In this document: positions 40,732 through 48,691 of the stretch, one piece after another
How positions within the stretch are numbered: position 1 is the stretch's first letter
Layout of the letters: each line of letters begins with the position of its first letter
Assembly (NCBI GenBank): GCA_902632935.1
Contig: CACPEJ010000001.1
Span: forward strand, 85,179-136,088
From: an uncultured Pelagibacteraceae bacterium
GTDB taxonomy: Bacteria; Pseudomonadota; Alphaproteobacteria; Pelagibacterales; Pelagibacteraceae
Length of the DNA: 50,910 bases
Reading direction: 5' to 3'
Made by a program: the position numbers and the translations under genes
The notes under the pieces: generated by a model
The model's input: the letters and a program-made list of their open reading frames with translations, nothing else
What the model was told of the DNA's origin: nothing
Database searches by the model: none

Positions 40732-41016
40732 TTACCACTTTTTTGTTTTGACATTATGAACATGTACGTGTTGACCTTTTTTAATTGCCTTAACTACTTT
40801 ACCTATATCGTGACCATATTTTAAAATTGTATCTCCCTCTTTTAAATCAATCATTGCAATTTTATGGCCTAAAGGGATTTCATCTGCTGATTGAATGTTA
40901 ACTGAGCTGTCATTCTCCATTATCCAGCATTTACAATCTTGTTTTGGAGTAATTTTTTCTATTACTACCACCCCAACATTGTCTTTTTTATCGTGAATTA
41001 TAATATCTGTTGACAT
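40732..41016 (-). CDS. suyA: (R)-sulfolactate sulfo-lyase alpha subunit SuyA
   Basis: This 94-residue SAF-domain protein corresponds to the N-terminal part of fused UxaA-type dehydratases. Visible are DNVGVVVIEKITPKQDCKCWIM, IPLGHKIAMIDLKEGDTILKYGHDIGK (48-74) and the C-terminal QHVHVHNV motif, typical of the SAF end. It is the small subunit of sulfolactate sulfo-lyase. It leads a minus-strand pair with suyB (4-nt gap) and diverges from xsc, with 114 bp between starts. Confidence 0.83.
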   Translation of the reverse strand: MSTDIIIHDKKDNVGVVVIEKITPKQDCKCWIMENDSSVNIQSADEIPLGHKIAMIDLKEGDTILKYGHDIGKVVKAIKKGQHVHVHNVKTKKW

Positions 41017-41078
41017 TTATATAGTGTCGATTTGTTTGTTTGAATTTTCTAAAATCTTATATATTAATCGCAAAAATT

Positions 41079-41103
41079 AACAATTAATTTTTAAAAAATT
41101 GTT
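41079..41103. promoter_or_regulatory. Inverted repeat in the suyA-xsc divergent promoter region
   Basis: AACAATT (41079-41085) and AATTGTT (41097-41103) form a 7-bp inverted repeat with an 11-nt spacer, centred about 40 bp before the xsc start in the 114-bp divergent gap. It could be an operator shared by suyAB and xsc. A/T-rich sequence makes chance palindromes likely. Confidence 0.35.
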
Positions 41104-41130
41104 CTAGAGTAATTTAGAAAGGTTCTACAA

Positions 41131-42915
41131 ATGACTAAAATGACAACAGAAGAAGCTTTTGTAAAAGTTTTACAAATGCATGGTATTGAACACTCTTTTG
41201 GAATTATTGGTTCAGCATTCATGCCTATATCTGATATTTTCCCAGATGCAGGAATTACCTTTTGGGATGTGGCACACGAAACAAATGGTGGTTTGATTGC
41301 AGATGGTTACACAAGAGCTACAGGAAAAATGTCAATGGTTATTGCACAAAATGGTCCAGGTATAACAGGATTAGTTACACCAATTAAAACTGCTTATTGG
41401 AACCACACACCTTTATTATTAGTAACACCACAAGCTGCAAATAAAACTATGGGGCAAGGTGGTTTTCAAGAAGTAGAACAAATGAATTTATTTAAAGACA
41501 TGGTTTGTTATCAAGAAGAGGTAAGAGATCCTTCGAGAATGGCTGAAGTTTTAAATAGAGTAATAGAAAAAGCAATAAGAGGTTCAGCACCAGCACAAAT
41601 AAACGTTCCAAGAGATTATTGGTGTCAAGTGATTGACATAGACCTTCCCCCAATCGTCAGATTAGAAAGACAAGGTGGAGGTGCTGATGCGATTGCTAAG
41701 GCAGCAGATTTATTATCTAAAGCGAAATTTCCAGTTATTTTATCTGGAGCAGGTGTTGTTATTGGCGGAGCAATTGAAGAAACTAAAAAACTTGCTGAAA
41801 AACTTGATGCACCTGTTTGCTCAGGATATCAACACAATGATAGTTTTCCAGGAAGTCATCCTTTAGCAGTTGGACCATTAGGATACAATGGATCAAAAGC
41901 TGCGATGGAATTAATTTCTAAAGCTGATGTCGTTTTAGCTTTAGGAACAAGATTGAATCCTTTTTCAACTCTACCAGGTTATGGAATTGATTATTGGCCA
42001 AAAAAAGCAAGTATAATTCAAGTTGATATGAATCCAGATAGAATTGGATTAACTAAAAAAGTTACAGTTGGAATTAGTGGTGATGCAAAATTAGTTGCAA
42101 CGCAGATTTTAGAAAAGCTGTCTTCAAATGCAGGCGATACCGATAGACAAAAAAGAAAAGATTTAATTCATCAGACAAAATCAGCATGGTTACAAAAATT
42201 GTCTAGTTTAGATCATGAAGATGATGACGAAGGAACAGTTTGGAATAAAGAAGCTAGAGAAAGAGACGCAGATAGAATGTCACCAAGACAAGCTTGGCGA
42301 GCAATCCAAGCTGGTATGCCTGAGGATGTAATTATATCAAGTGATATTGGAAATAACTGCGCTATTGGAAATGCCTATCCAACATTTGAAAAGCCAAGAA
42401 AATATTTAGCGCCAGGTTTATTTGGTCCCTGTGGCTATGGTTTTCCATCAATACTGGGTGCTAAAATTGGTTGTCCTGATACACCTGTAATTGGTTTTGC
42501 GGGAGATGGAGCATTTGGAATAAGCATGAATGAAATGAGCTCTTGTGCAAGAGAGGAGTGGCCTGCAATTACAATGGTAATTTTTAGAAACTACCAGTGG
42601 GGTGCTGAAAAAAGAAATACAACTCTTTGGTTTGATAATAATTTTGTTGGTACAGAACTTGATCCAGAATTAAGTTTTGCAAAAGTAGCAGAGGCCTGTG
42701 GTTTAAAAGGAATTACTGTTAAGACTATGGAAGAGACTACAGCTGCCATTAAACAATCTTGTGCTGATCAAAAGAAAGGTATTACAACATTTATTGAAGT
42801 GATATTAAATCAAGAATTAGGTGAACCTTTTAGAAGAGATGCTATGAAAAAACCAGTAAGAGTAGCTGGTATTAAAAAAGAAGATATGAAGAAGCAGCCT
42901 TCTTTAAATTCTTAA
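41131..42915 (+). CDS. xsc: Sulfoacetaldehyde acetyltransferase
   Basis: This 594-residue thiamin-diphosphate enzyme desulfonates sulfoacetaldehyde with phosphate to acetyl phosphate and sulfite. The N-terminal MTTEEAFVKVLQMHGIEHSFGIIGSAFMPISD and catalytic-Glu segment HETNGGLIADGYTRATG (47-63) are characteristic of Xsc. The central GQGGFQEVEQMNLF and the C-terminal PP motif GFAGDGAFGISMNEM, with YQWGAEKRNTTLWFDNNFVGTEL, also match. Length fits the family (about 590). It receives C2 sulfonates such as taurine or isethionate after deamination or oxidation; those upstream enzymes and pta are not in the window. It diverges from suyAB. Confidence 0.93.
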   Translation: MTKMTTEEAFVKVLQMHGIEHSFGIIGSAFMPISDIFPDAGITFWDVAHETNGGLIADGYTRATGKMSMVIAQNGPGITGLVTPIKTAYWNHTPLLLVTPQAANKTMGQGGFQEVEQMNLFKDMVCYQEEVRDPSRMAEVLNRVIEKAIRGSAPAQINVPRDYWCQVIDIDLPPIVRLERQGGGADAIAKAADLLSKAKFPVILSGAGVVIGGAIEETKKLAEKLDAPVCSGYQHNDSFPGSHPLAVGPLGYNGSKAAMELISKADVVLALGTRLNPFSTLPGYGIDYWPKKASIIQVDMNPDRIGLTKKVTVGISGDAKLVATQILEKLSSNAGDTDRQKRKDLIHQTKSAWLQKLSSLDHEDDDEGTVWNKEARERDADRMSPRQAWRAIQAGMPEDVIISSDIGNNCAIGNAYPTFEKPRKYLAPGLFGPCGYGFPSILGAKIGCPDTPVIGFAGDGAFGISMNEMSSCAREEWPAITMVIFRNYQWGAEKRNTTLWFDNNFVGTELDPELSFAKVAEACGLKGITVKTMEETTAAIKQSCADQKKGITTFIEVILNQELGEPFRRDAMKKPVRVAGIKKEDMKKQPSLNS

Positions 42916-43034
42916 TGTAAATCTATATCTGGCCAGTCTTTATCATTAAATCTATCCAGTTCTTTTTTCGTGATAGGTCTAAATAATATCCACCCGATCA
43001 CAATAACTAAAGCTAATAGAATTAATGTTTGCAT
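42912..43034 (-). CDS. 40-residue membrane-anchored protein
   Basis: A short frame encodes one membrane helix, MQTLILLALVIVIGWILFRP, then a charged tail, ITKKELDRFNDKDWPDIDLH. It begins 3 nt after the stop of the M23 peptidase gene and its stop overlaps the xsc stop by 4 nt, so it fills the interval exactly. Translation coupled to the peptidase is likely. No family is recognised. Confidence 0.6.
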   Translation of the reverse strand: MQTLILLALVIVIGWILFRPITKKELDRFNDKDWPDIDLH

Positions 43035-43037
43035 GAT

Positions 43038-43841
43038 TTAATTTATTACAGACATAGGATCTAGTCTAGTCTGAAACCAATTCACTCTAAAATCTAGATG
43101 TGGACCAGTTGATCTTCCTGTTGAACCTACAGTTCCAATGATATCTCCTTGATTTATTTTATCTCCAACAGACACCATTACATTTTCAAGATGTGAATAA
43201 ATAGTTGAGATGCCATGACCATGGTCCATAATTATTGTTCCACCCGTATAATAAAGATCATCTTCTGCCATGGTAACAATACCCGATCCGGATGACTTGA
43301 TCATAGTTCCTTGTTTAGCAGCAATATCAATTCCATAATGAGGCCATTTAGGTTTACCATTTAAAATTCTTTGGCTTCCATAGACACCACTTATAATACC
43401 TTCAACTGGCATAATAAATTGATTTTTGAAAAAGGGTAAATCCGAGTTAATTGCTCTGGCTTCACCTATTTTATTATTTTCTTCTTTTATTCTTTTGTAA
43501 ACAGACTCAGGAGGCGTGACTTTACTTTCTTCCAAACCATCTATTCTTTGAATATTATATTTCCTTTTAAGAACTTTCTTTATTATTTTATCTTTTTTTC
43601 CATTAACAATTTTTGTAATTGTTAAATCAAACTTTCTATCTCTATCTAGACCAAAAACAAAAAAACCATCATCTGATACTTTGACTTGTTTTTTATCTAT
43701 TATAATTTTTGCTGTTGGATCAGTCTTTCCAATAATAAAGTGTCCTTGTAGAAATTTTCCCGTAAATTCTATTGCTATTGAATGTGTTGGTATAAAACAA
43801 AAAATTAAAAAAAATAATTTAGTTATTATCTTGCAGTCCAT
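43038..43841 (-). CDS. M23-family (LytM-type) murein endopeptidase
   Basis: This 267-residue protein has a signal peptide (KIITKLFFLIFCFIPTHSIA, cleavage near 23) and a beta-rich N-terminal domain (about 24-100). The C-terminal LytM domain has the zinc-site motif HYGID (His168, Asp172) and the DHGHGISTIYSHLENV segment (206-221). It keeps the metal ligands, so it is probably active and not a degenerate activator. It would cut peptide cross-links of peptidoglycan in the periplasm. Its 5' end overlaps the SDR gene by 16 nt, and a 40-codon gene follows after 3 nt. Confidence 0.88.
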   Translation of the reverse strand: MDCKIITKLFFLIFCFIPTHSIAIEFTGKFLQGHFIIGKTDPTAKIIIDKKQVKVSDDGFFVFGLDRDRKFDLTITKIVNGKKDKIIKKVLKRKYNIQRIDGLEESKVTPPESVYKRIKEENNKIGEARAINSDLPFFKNQFIMPVEGIISGVYGSQRILNGKPKWPHYGIDIAAKQGTMIKSSGSGIVTMAEDDLYYTGGTIIMDHGHGISTIYSHLENVMVSVGDKINQGDIIGTVGSTGRSTGPHLDFRVNWFQTRLDPMSVIN

Positions 43842-44593
43842 CCACCATCAACCAATAATGAGGTTCCTGTAATCATTGATGCAGCATCAGAGGCAAGAAA
43901 AACAGCTGCACTTGAAACATCAGAAAGTTCTGCAAATTTTCCTAATGGAATATTTCCTAATACTTCTTTTTTAAATTTTTTACTTTTTAGAAATTTTTTT
44001 GTCATTGGAGTAACTACAAATGTAGGACAAACTGTATTTACTCGTATGTTGTATTTTGCAAGATCAATAGACATACCTTTTGTTAATCCCTCTAAACCAA
44101 ATTTTGTCATGTTGTATACGCTTCGAATAGGACCCCCAACATGACCCATTTGTGATGACATATTGACAATCGAACCACCAATTTTTTTTCTATTTTTTGA
44201 CTTTATCATCTTAAGAGCACACAGCTGAGCAAGGTTAAAAGTTGCCATCGTATTAATCTTTACAAGATATTCCATGTTTTTAGTCTTCACTTTTGTAAAA
44301 TGTTCAGGAATATTATTGCCTGCATTATTAATCAAAATATCTATTTTTGGTTGTTTGTTAATAATGCCTTTAATTTCATTATAATTTGTGATGTCACATA
44401 CATAAGATTTACATTTTGAATTTAATTTTTTAATCTTTTTTGAAACTTCATCTAAATCTTTTTTAGTTCTACTAATTATAATCAAATTTGCTCCAGCTTC
44501 TGCAAGAGCTATTGCGCAAGCTCTTCCAAGCCCTTTGCCAGCACCAGTGACAACTGCTGTTTTATTCTTTAAGTTATAATTTTTTAAATACAT
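43826..44593 (-). CDS. SDR-family oxidoreductase
   Basis: This 255-residue classical short-chain dehydrogenase has the cofactor motif TGAGKGLG (16-23), NNAG in LINNAGNNIPE, and the catalytic Ser/YxxxK set in NMSSQMGHVGGPIRSVYNMTKFG. The C-terminus has the usual GTSLLVDGGWTAR. Gluconate-5-dehydrogenase or 3-oxoacyl-ACP-reductase-like enzymes are nearest by pattern; the substrate is unknown. Its ATG shares a base with the end of terC. Within this run (GMC oxidoreductase, TerC, SDR), an alcohol or sugar oxidised by the GMC enzyme could be further processed by it. Confidence 0.85.
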   Translation of the reverse strand: MYLKNYNLKNKTAVVTGAGKGLGRACAIALAEAGANLIIISRTKKDLDEVSKKIKKLNSKCKSYVCDITNYNEIKGIINKQPKIDILINNAGNNIPEHFTKVKTKNMEYLVKINTMATFNLAQLCALKMIKSKNRKKIGGSIVNMSSQMGHVGGPIRSVYNMTKFGLEGLTKGMSIDLAKYNIRVNTVCPTFVVTPMTKKFLKSKKFKKEVLGNIPLGKFAELSDVSSAAVFLASDAASMITGTSLLVDGGWTAR

Positions 44594-45189
44594 TATAAAA
44601 ACAATATTTTAATATCTGTGTAAATCAATTCAATAGCAACAATTAATATTGCAATCAAACCTGCCCAAGCAATCCATTTATACTTTTTAATCCAATTTGA
44701 TATTAAAGTTGCCGCAAAGGCCATTAAAGCAATTGATAGAACCAAACCAAATACTAATAATCCATAATGATCTCCAGCTGCCCCTGCAACTCCTAAAACA
44801 TTATCTAAGCTCATTGTAAAATCTGCTAAAAGGATTGTCCAAATCGCTTTGAAAAAACTAGAATTATCAACTTTTATATCATCATGATTTTCAGAACCTT
44901 TAATGACATCCACATACAATTTGTAGACAATATAAAGAAGAAGCAAACCTCCAAAAAGTCTTAGTCCCGTTATTTGAAGTAAATATGCAGTCAGTAAAGT
45001 TAAAATAATTCTTAAAACTACCGCACCACCAATTCCAAAAATAATAATTTTTCTTCTTTGCTCTAAAGGAAATTTTGATGCAACCATACCAATTATTATT
45101 GCATTGTCTCCTGCAAGGACTAAATCGATTAGAATAATTTGAGTTAATATAGTTAATTGTTCTGGTGTAAATAATTCAGCAAACATCAA
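44593..45189 (-). CDS. TerC-family integral membrane protein
   Basis: This 198-residue protein has about seven helices. The two conserved acidic helix motifs of the TerC family are present: LIDLVLAGDNAIIIGMVASKFP (20-41) and LLADFTMSLDNVLGVAGAA (119-137). Such proteins (YjbE, Alx, MntP-like clade) are implicated in Mn2+ export or in metalating secreted proteins; tellurite resistance is the historical name. It overlaps the GMC gene by 4 nt upstream and the SDR gene by 1 nt downstream, so it is in the middle of one transcript. Confidence 0.85.
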   Translation of the reverse strand: MMFAELFTPEQLTILTQIILIDLVLAGDNAIIIGMVASKFPLEQRRKIIIFGIGGAVVLRIILTLLTAYLLQITGLRLFGGLLLLYIVYKLYVDVIKGSENHDDIKVDNSSFFKAIWTILLADFTMSLDNVLGVAGAAGDHYGLLVFGLVLSIALMAFAATLISNWIKKYKWIAWAGLIAILIVAIELIYTDIKILFL

Positions 45190-46781
45190 TGGGTAAGTAT
45201 CATATCTGCACCTTTTTCTGCAATCATTATTGTAGGTGCATTAGTATTACCTGATGTAATGTTTGGCATTATAGAAGCATCAATTACTCTTAAATTTTCA
45301 ATTCCTTTAACTTTCAGTTTTTCATCAACTACAGCCATATCATCTTGACCCATTTTACATGTTCCAACTGGATGAAAGATTGTTTGTGCAAAATCTGAAC
45401 CTGCTTTTACAAGTTCCTCATCATCATTAATGTCAATACCTGGTCTATATTCCTCAGGTTTATATTTTTTAAATGTTTCAGATTCCATGACAATTTTTCT
45501 TGTAAGTTTTAATCCTCTGGCTGCAATCATTCGGTCATGATCAGTTGAAAGATAATTCATTTTTATTTTTGCATATGTTCTGGAATCTTTATCTACAATA
45601 CTCACATGACCTCTACTTGTAGGTCTAATATTTGAAACAGTAGGTGTGAAAGCATGAAAATCATGATTTTTAGTTGCTCCTAGGGTGTCCATACTCATTG
45701 GTTGTACGTGCCATTGTAGATCTGGTAATTCTAATGAGGGATCACTTTTAGCAAACATACACATTTGGCTCGCTCCCATGGTCATTGGTCCACTACGATT
45801 AAAAACATATTCCAGACCAATCATTAATTTTCCAAATAAACTATTAACCTTTTTATTTAGCGATTTAAGTCCTTGAACTTTATATATAGGTCTAAACATC
45901 AAGTGGTCTTGTAAATTTTCACCCACACCTTTTAATTCCTGTACTATATCTATACCTAATTCTTTTAATTTTTTAGAATTTCCTATTCCAGAAGTTTGCA
46001 ATATCTGAGGTGAACCTATCGAACCAGATGATAAAATTATTTCTTTATTACAAGTTAGTTTTTTAAGCTCATCACCTTGCCAGTATTCAATTCCTTTTGC
46101 AGTTTTGCCTTCAAAATTAATCTTTTTTACATGAGCATTGGTTATGGTTTTTAAATTTTGTCTGTTTTTTATTGGGTTTAGATATCCAACTGAAGTACTA
46201 CATCTAAAGCCATCTTTTTCAGTAACTTGAAAATAACCACATCCATGATTATCACCTGTATTAAAATCTTTCGTTTTAGGGATACCAAACTCTTCGGCAG
46301 CATTTTGAAATTCATTCAATAACGGTAATTGAATTCTTTGATCAGAAACTGATAGAGGCCCACCAATACCATGAAATTCATCTTTTCCTCTTTCTTGGTT
46401 TTCTGCCTTTATAAAATATGGCAGAACATCATCCCAACCCCACCCAGTATTTCCTAATTGTCGCCAAATATCATAATCTCTACTTTGTCCTCTTATATAA
46501 AGTAGTCCGTTGATCGAAGAGCTACCACCTAATGTTTTACCTCTTGGATAACGAATTGACCTATTGTTCATTGAAGCATCAGGCTCGGTTTTATAACACC
46601 AATCAACAGAGGGATTGTGCATGGTTTTAAAATATCCGACAGGAATATGTATCCATGGATAATTATCTTTTCCACCAGCTTCAATTAATACGACTTTGTT
46701 TTTTGGATTTTCAGAAAGTCTATTTGCTAGAACACATCCTGCAGATCCTGCTCCAATAATTACGTAATCAAAATTTTCCAT
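45186..46781 (-). CDS. GMC-family oxidoreductase (choline-dehydrogenase-like)
   Basis: This 531-residue FAD-dependent alcohol dehydrogenase has the FAD-binding motif IIGAGSAGCVLANRL (8-22), the GMC signature 1 region YPRGKTLGGSSSINGLLYIRG (near 75-95) and signature 2 SSGSIGSPQILQTSGIG (near 252-268). The active-site His is in FHPVGTCKMG, and the partner Asn is in GNTNAPTIM near the end. This matches the BetA/alkanol dehydrogenase group. The ATG at 46781 is used; a TTG lies one codon upstream. It diverges from a TRAP transporter, so the imported compound may be its substrate. Choline itself is uncertain, since no betaine-aldehyde dehydrogenase is adjacent. Confidence 0.87.
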   Translation of the reverse strand: MENFDYVIIGAGSAGCVLANRLSENPKNKVVLIEAGGKDNYPWIHIPVGYFKTMHNPSVDWCYKTEPDASMNNRSIRYPRGKTLGGSSSINGLLYIRGQSRDYDIWRQLGNTGWGWDDVLPYFIKAENQERGKDEFHGIGGPLSVSDQRIQLPLLNEFQNAAEEFGIPKTKDFNTGDNHGCGYFQVTEKDGFRCSTSVGYLNPIKNRQNLKTITNAHVKKINFEGKTAKGIEYWQGDELKKLTCNKEIILSSGSIGSPQILQTSGIGNSKKLKELGIDIVQELKGVGENLQDHLMFRPIYKVQGLKSLNKKVNSLFGKLMIGLEYVFNRSGPMTMGASQMCMFAKSDPSLELPDLQWHVQPMSMDTLGATKNHDFHAFTPTVSNIRPTSRGHVSIVDKDSRTYAKIKMNYLSTDHDRMIAARGLKLTRKIVMESETFKKYKPEEYRPGIDINDDEELVKAGSDFAQTIFHPVGTCKMGQDDMAVVDEKLKVKGIENLRVIDASIMPNITSGNTNAPTIMIAEKGADMILTH

Positions 46782-46874
46782 CAATAGTTGAATCGTTTTT
46801 TAGTTTAAGCTTTTTAATGCTTTTACACTTATATTTATCAATTGTCACTTGTGCCGGGTTTGTTTTTCTGATTG

Positions 46875-46880
46875 TATAAT
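46875..46880 (+). promoter_or_regulatory. -10 element of the TRAP operon promoter
   Basis: A consensus TATAAT lies 33 bp upstream of the dctP start, preceded directly by TG. No good -35 hexamer is found at 16-18 bp (the best is TTGTGC at 20 bp), which suggests an activator-dependent promoter. AGAGAGG before the ATG is the ribosome-binding site. Confidence 0.5.
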
Positions 46881-46912
46881 CTACTTATAATTAACTACAG
46901 AGAGGAATAATA

Positions 46913-48007
46913 ATGAAAAAAATCATTTCAATGTTATTTGCAACAATTCTAGTTCTTGGTTTTACATCAAGTGCCAATGCTGCAAAAACATTAAAGTGTC
47001 AAACTGTTCTTAACACTAAGGCTGATGAAGTTAAAATGTTAAAGGACTTTACTGACACAGTAACCGAATTAACAAGTGGATCATTAAAATTTGAAATATT
47101 ACCAGCTGGTGCAGTTGTAGGAGTTAAAGAAACTCTAGATGCTGTTGATAAAGGTTTGATTGATTGTGGTTTCGCATGGACTCACTATTGGTCAGGCGAT
47201 CACCCTGCGGCTATGTTATTTGGTTCGCCAGTAGCTGGTGGTGGAGTAGGTATCGACAATATCGCATTCCTATCATGGTTCCAATATGGTGGTGGTAAAG
47301 AGTTATACGACCAACTTTGGAAAGAAATGGGAAGAGATATTAAAGGATTTATGATTCAACCAGTTGGCCCAGAAGCTTTAGGTTGGTTTCCTAAACCAAT
47401 TAAAGATATGGCTGACTTTAGAAAATATAAGTTTAGAACTCCTCCAGGAATTCCAGGACAAACTTATAAAGACATTGGTATAGCGTCTGTTGCAATGGGT
47501 GGTGGAGATATTCTTCCAGCTCTTGAAGCAGGAACTATCGATGCTGCTGAGTGGTGCTGTCCAAAACCAGACTTAACATTTGGTTTTCAAAAAGTGTTAA
47601 AGCACTATTACTTACAAGGTTTACACCAAGTAGTCGTAAATGCTGACTTTTATATTACTGGAAAAACATACAATGCTATGAGTGCTCATGAGAAAAAGTC
47701 ACTTGAAGTAGCTGCTAATGCTTCATTAGCAAAATCTTTAAGTTACAGAATCTATGAGAATGGTAAAGCTTTAAGAGAGCTAACTACTAAACATGGAGTA
47801 ATTCTAGAAGATACACCTTCAGATTATTTCACAGAATATATGGCTGCAGCAAAAGCATCTTTAAATAAGAATGCTAAAGATAATAAATTTTTTAACGAAG
47901 TTTACACTTCAATGAAAAATTTTGCTGATGTTGCTGTTCCTTTCTGGAGTGGTGCTCAAATGTCTAATGCGAAGCTAGGAATGGCTCACGCAGCAACATT
48001 AAAGTAA
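46913..48007 (+). CDS. dctP: TRAP transporter substrate-binding protein DctP
   Basis: This 364-residue periplasmic solute receptor has a signal peptide (KKIISMLFATILVLGFTSSANA, cleavage after about 23). Family features include LEAGTIDAAEWCCPKPDLTFG (near 198-218), corresponding to the G.vDG.e hinge, and FRTPPGIPGQTYKDIG, with the conserved Arg that pairs with substrate carboxylates. The WCCPKPD segment is of the type seen in receptors for larger keto- or hydroxy-acids (the TakP-like or DctP7 class). A strong terminator follows within the operon, so the receptor can be made in excess over the permease. The substrate is likely an organic acid. Confidence 0.9.
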   Translation: MKKIISMLFATILVLGFTSSANAAKTLKCQTVLNTKADEVKMLKDFTDTVTELTSGSLKFEILPAGAVVGVKETLDAVDKGLIDCGFAWTHYWSGDHPAAMLFGSPVAGGGVGIDNIAFLSWFQYGGGKELYDQLWKEMGRDIKGFMIQPVGPEALGWFPKPIKDMADFRKYKFRTPPGIPGQTYKDIGIASVAMGGGDILPALEAGTIDAAEWCCPKPDLTFGFQKVLKHYYLQGLHQVVVNADFYITGKTYNAMSAHEKKSLEVAANASLAKSLSYRIYENGKALRELTTKHGVILEDTPSDYFTEYMAAAKASLNKNAKDNKFFNEVYTSMKNFADVAVPFWSGAQMSNAKLGMAHAATLK

Positions 48008-48028
48008 TCAGTAATCAATCTTGATTTT

Positions 48029-48065
48029 TTAGAGCGGACTTTTAAAGTCCGCTCTAATTTTTTTA
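48029..48065 (+). terminator. Intrinsic terminator between dctP and dctQ
   Basis: TTAGAGCGGACTT (48029-48041) pairs perfectly over 13 bp with AAGTCCGCTCTAA (48045-48057) across a 3-nt loop and runs into ATTTTTTT. It is unusually G/C-rich for the window and probably acts as a partial terminator that lowers dctQM relative to dctP. Confidence 0.9.
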
Positions 48066-48076
48066 ACTAAAATTTT

Positions 48077-48691
48077 ATGGCAGACGAACCTGGTAAACTA
48101 GATATCTCTGATGAAATGATTGCCGAAAGGCGAGGTGGATCAGGTAAAATGCCAACAGATATGCCATCATGGATGGCTAAATCTATTATTAATATTGATA
48201 AATTCAGTAAGCGGATTGGTAGTATTGTTTGTTGGATATTGATGCCACTAATTTTTGCAATGACCTATGAAGTTCTTGCAAGAAAATTATTTTTAGCTCC
48301 AACAATTTGGGCTTACGACATAAGCCGTTTTCTTTATGGCGCATTATTTATGCTTGGTGCAGGATACGCTCTTTCTAGAGGAGTGCATATAAGAGCAGAT
48401 TTTTTATATAGAAATTTTAAAACTAAAACACAAGGTCTTATTGATTTCTGTTTATATCTTTTATTTTATTTTCCAGGACTAATTGTTTTTCTTTATATGA
48501 CCATAGGTTTTGTTGAAGAGTCAATTAGAAGAGGTGAACGAGGGATGGATACTACTTGGATGCCTTATATGTGGCCTATTAAAACGTGTTTGTTACTTGG
48601 AATTATTTTTTTATTAATTCAAGGTTTTTCAGAATTACTTAAAAGTTATTGGGCAGCTAAAAGAGGTGAGTGGCCAGGAGAGAACAAATGA
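48077..48691 (+). CDS. dctQ: TRAP transporter small permease DctQ
   Basis: This 204-residue membrane subunit has four helices, as expected for DctQ (about 53-72, 90-110, 128-150, 168-190). The family motif is seen in TYEVLARKLFLAPTIWAYDISRFLYGALFMLGAGYALSRGVHIRADFL. The N-terminus has an extra hydrophilic tail of about 45 residues rich in Gly, Glu and Met before the first helix. Its TGA stop overlaps the dctM ATG (ATGA), giving translational coupling. With DctP and DctM it forms a sodium-driven uptake system. Confidence 0.9.
   Translation: MADEPGKLDISDEMIAERRGGSGKMPTDMPSWMAKSIINIDKFSKRIGSIVCWILMPLIFAMTYEVLARKLFLAPTIWAYDISRFLYGALFMLGAGYALSRGVHIRADFLYRNFKTKTQGLIDFCLYLLFYFPGLIVFLYMTIGFVEESIRRGERGMDTTWMPYMWPIKTCLLLGIIFLLIQGFSELLKSYWAAKRGEWPGENK

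Noticed and set aside
46842..46847. TTGTCA as -35 element for the TRAP promoter
   Set aside because: It lies 27 bp from the TATAAT, too far for sigma-70 recognition.
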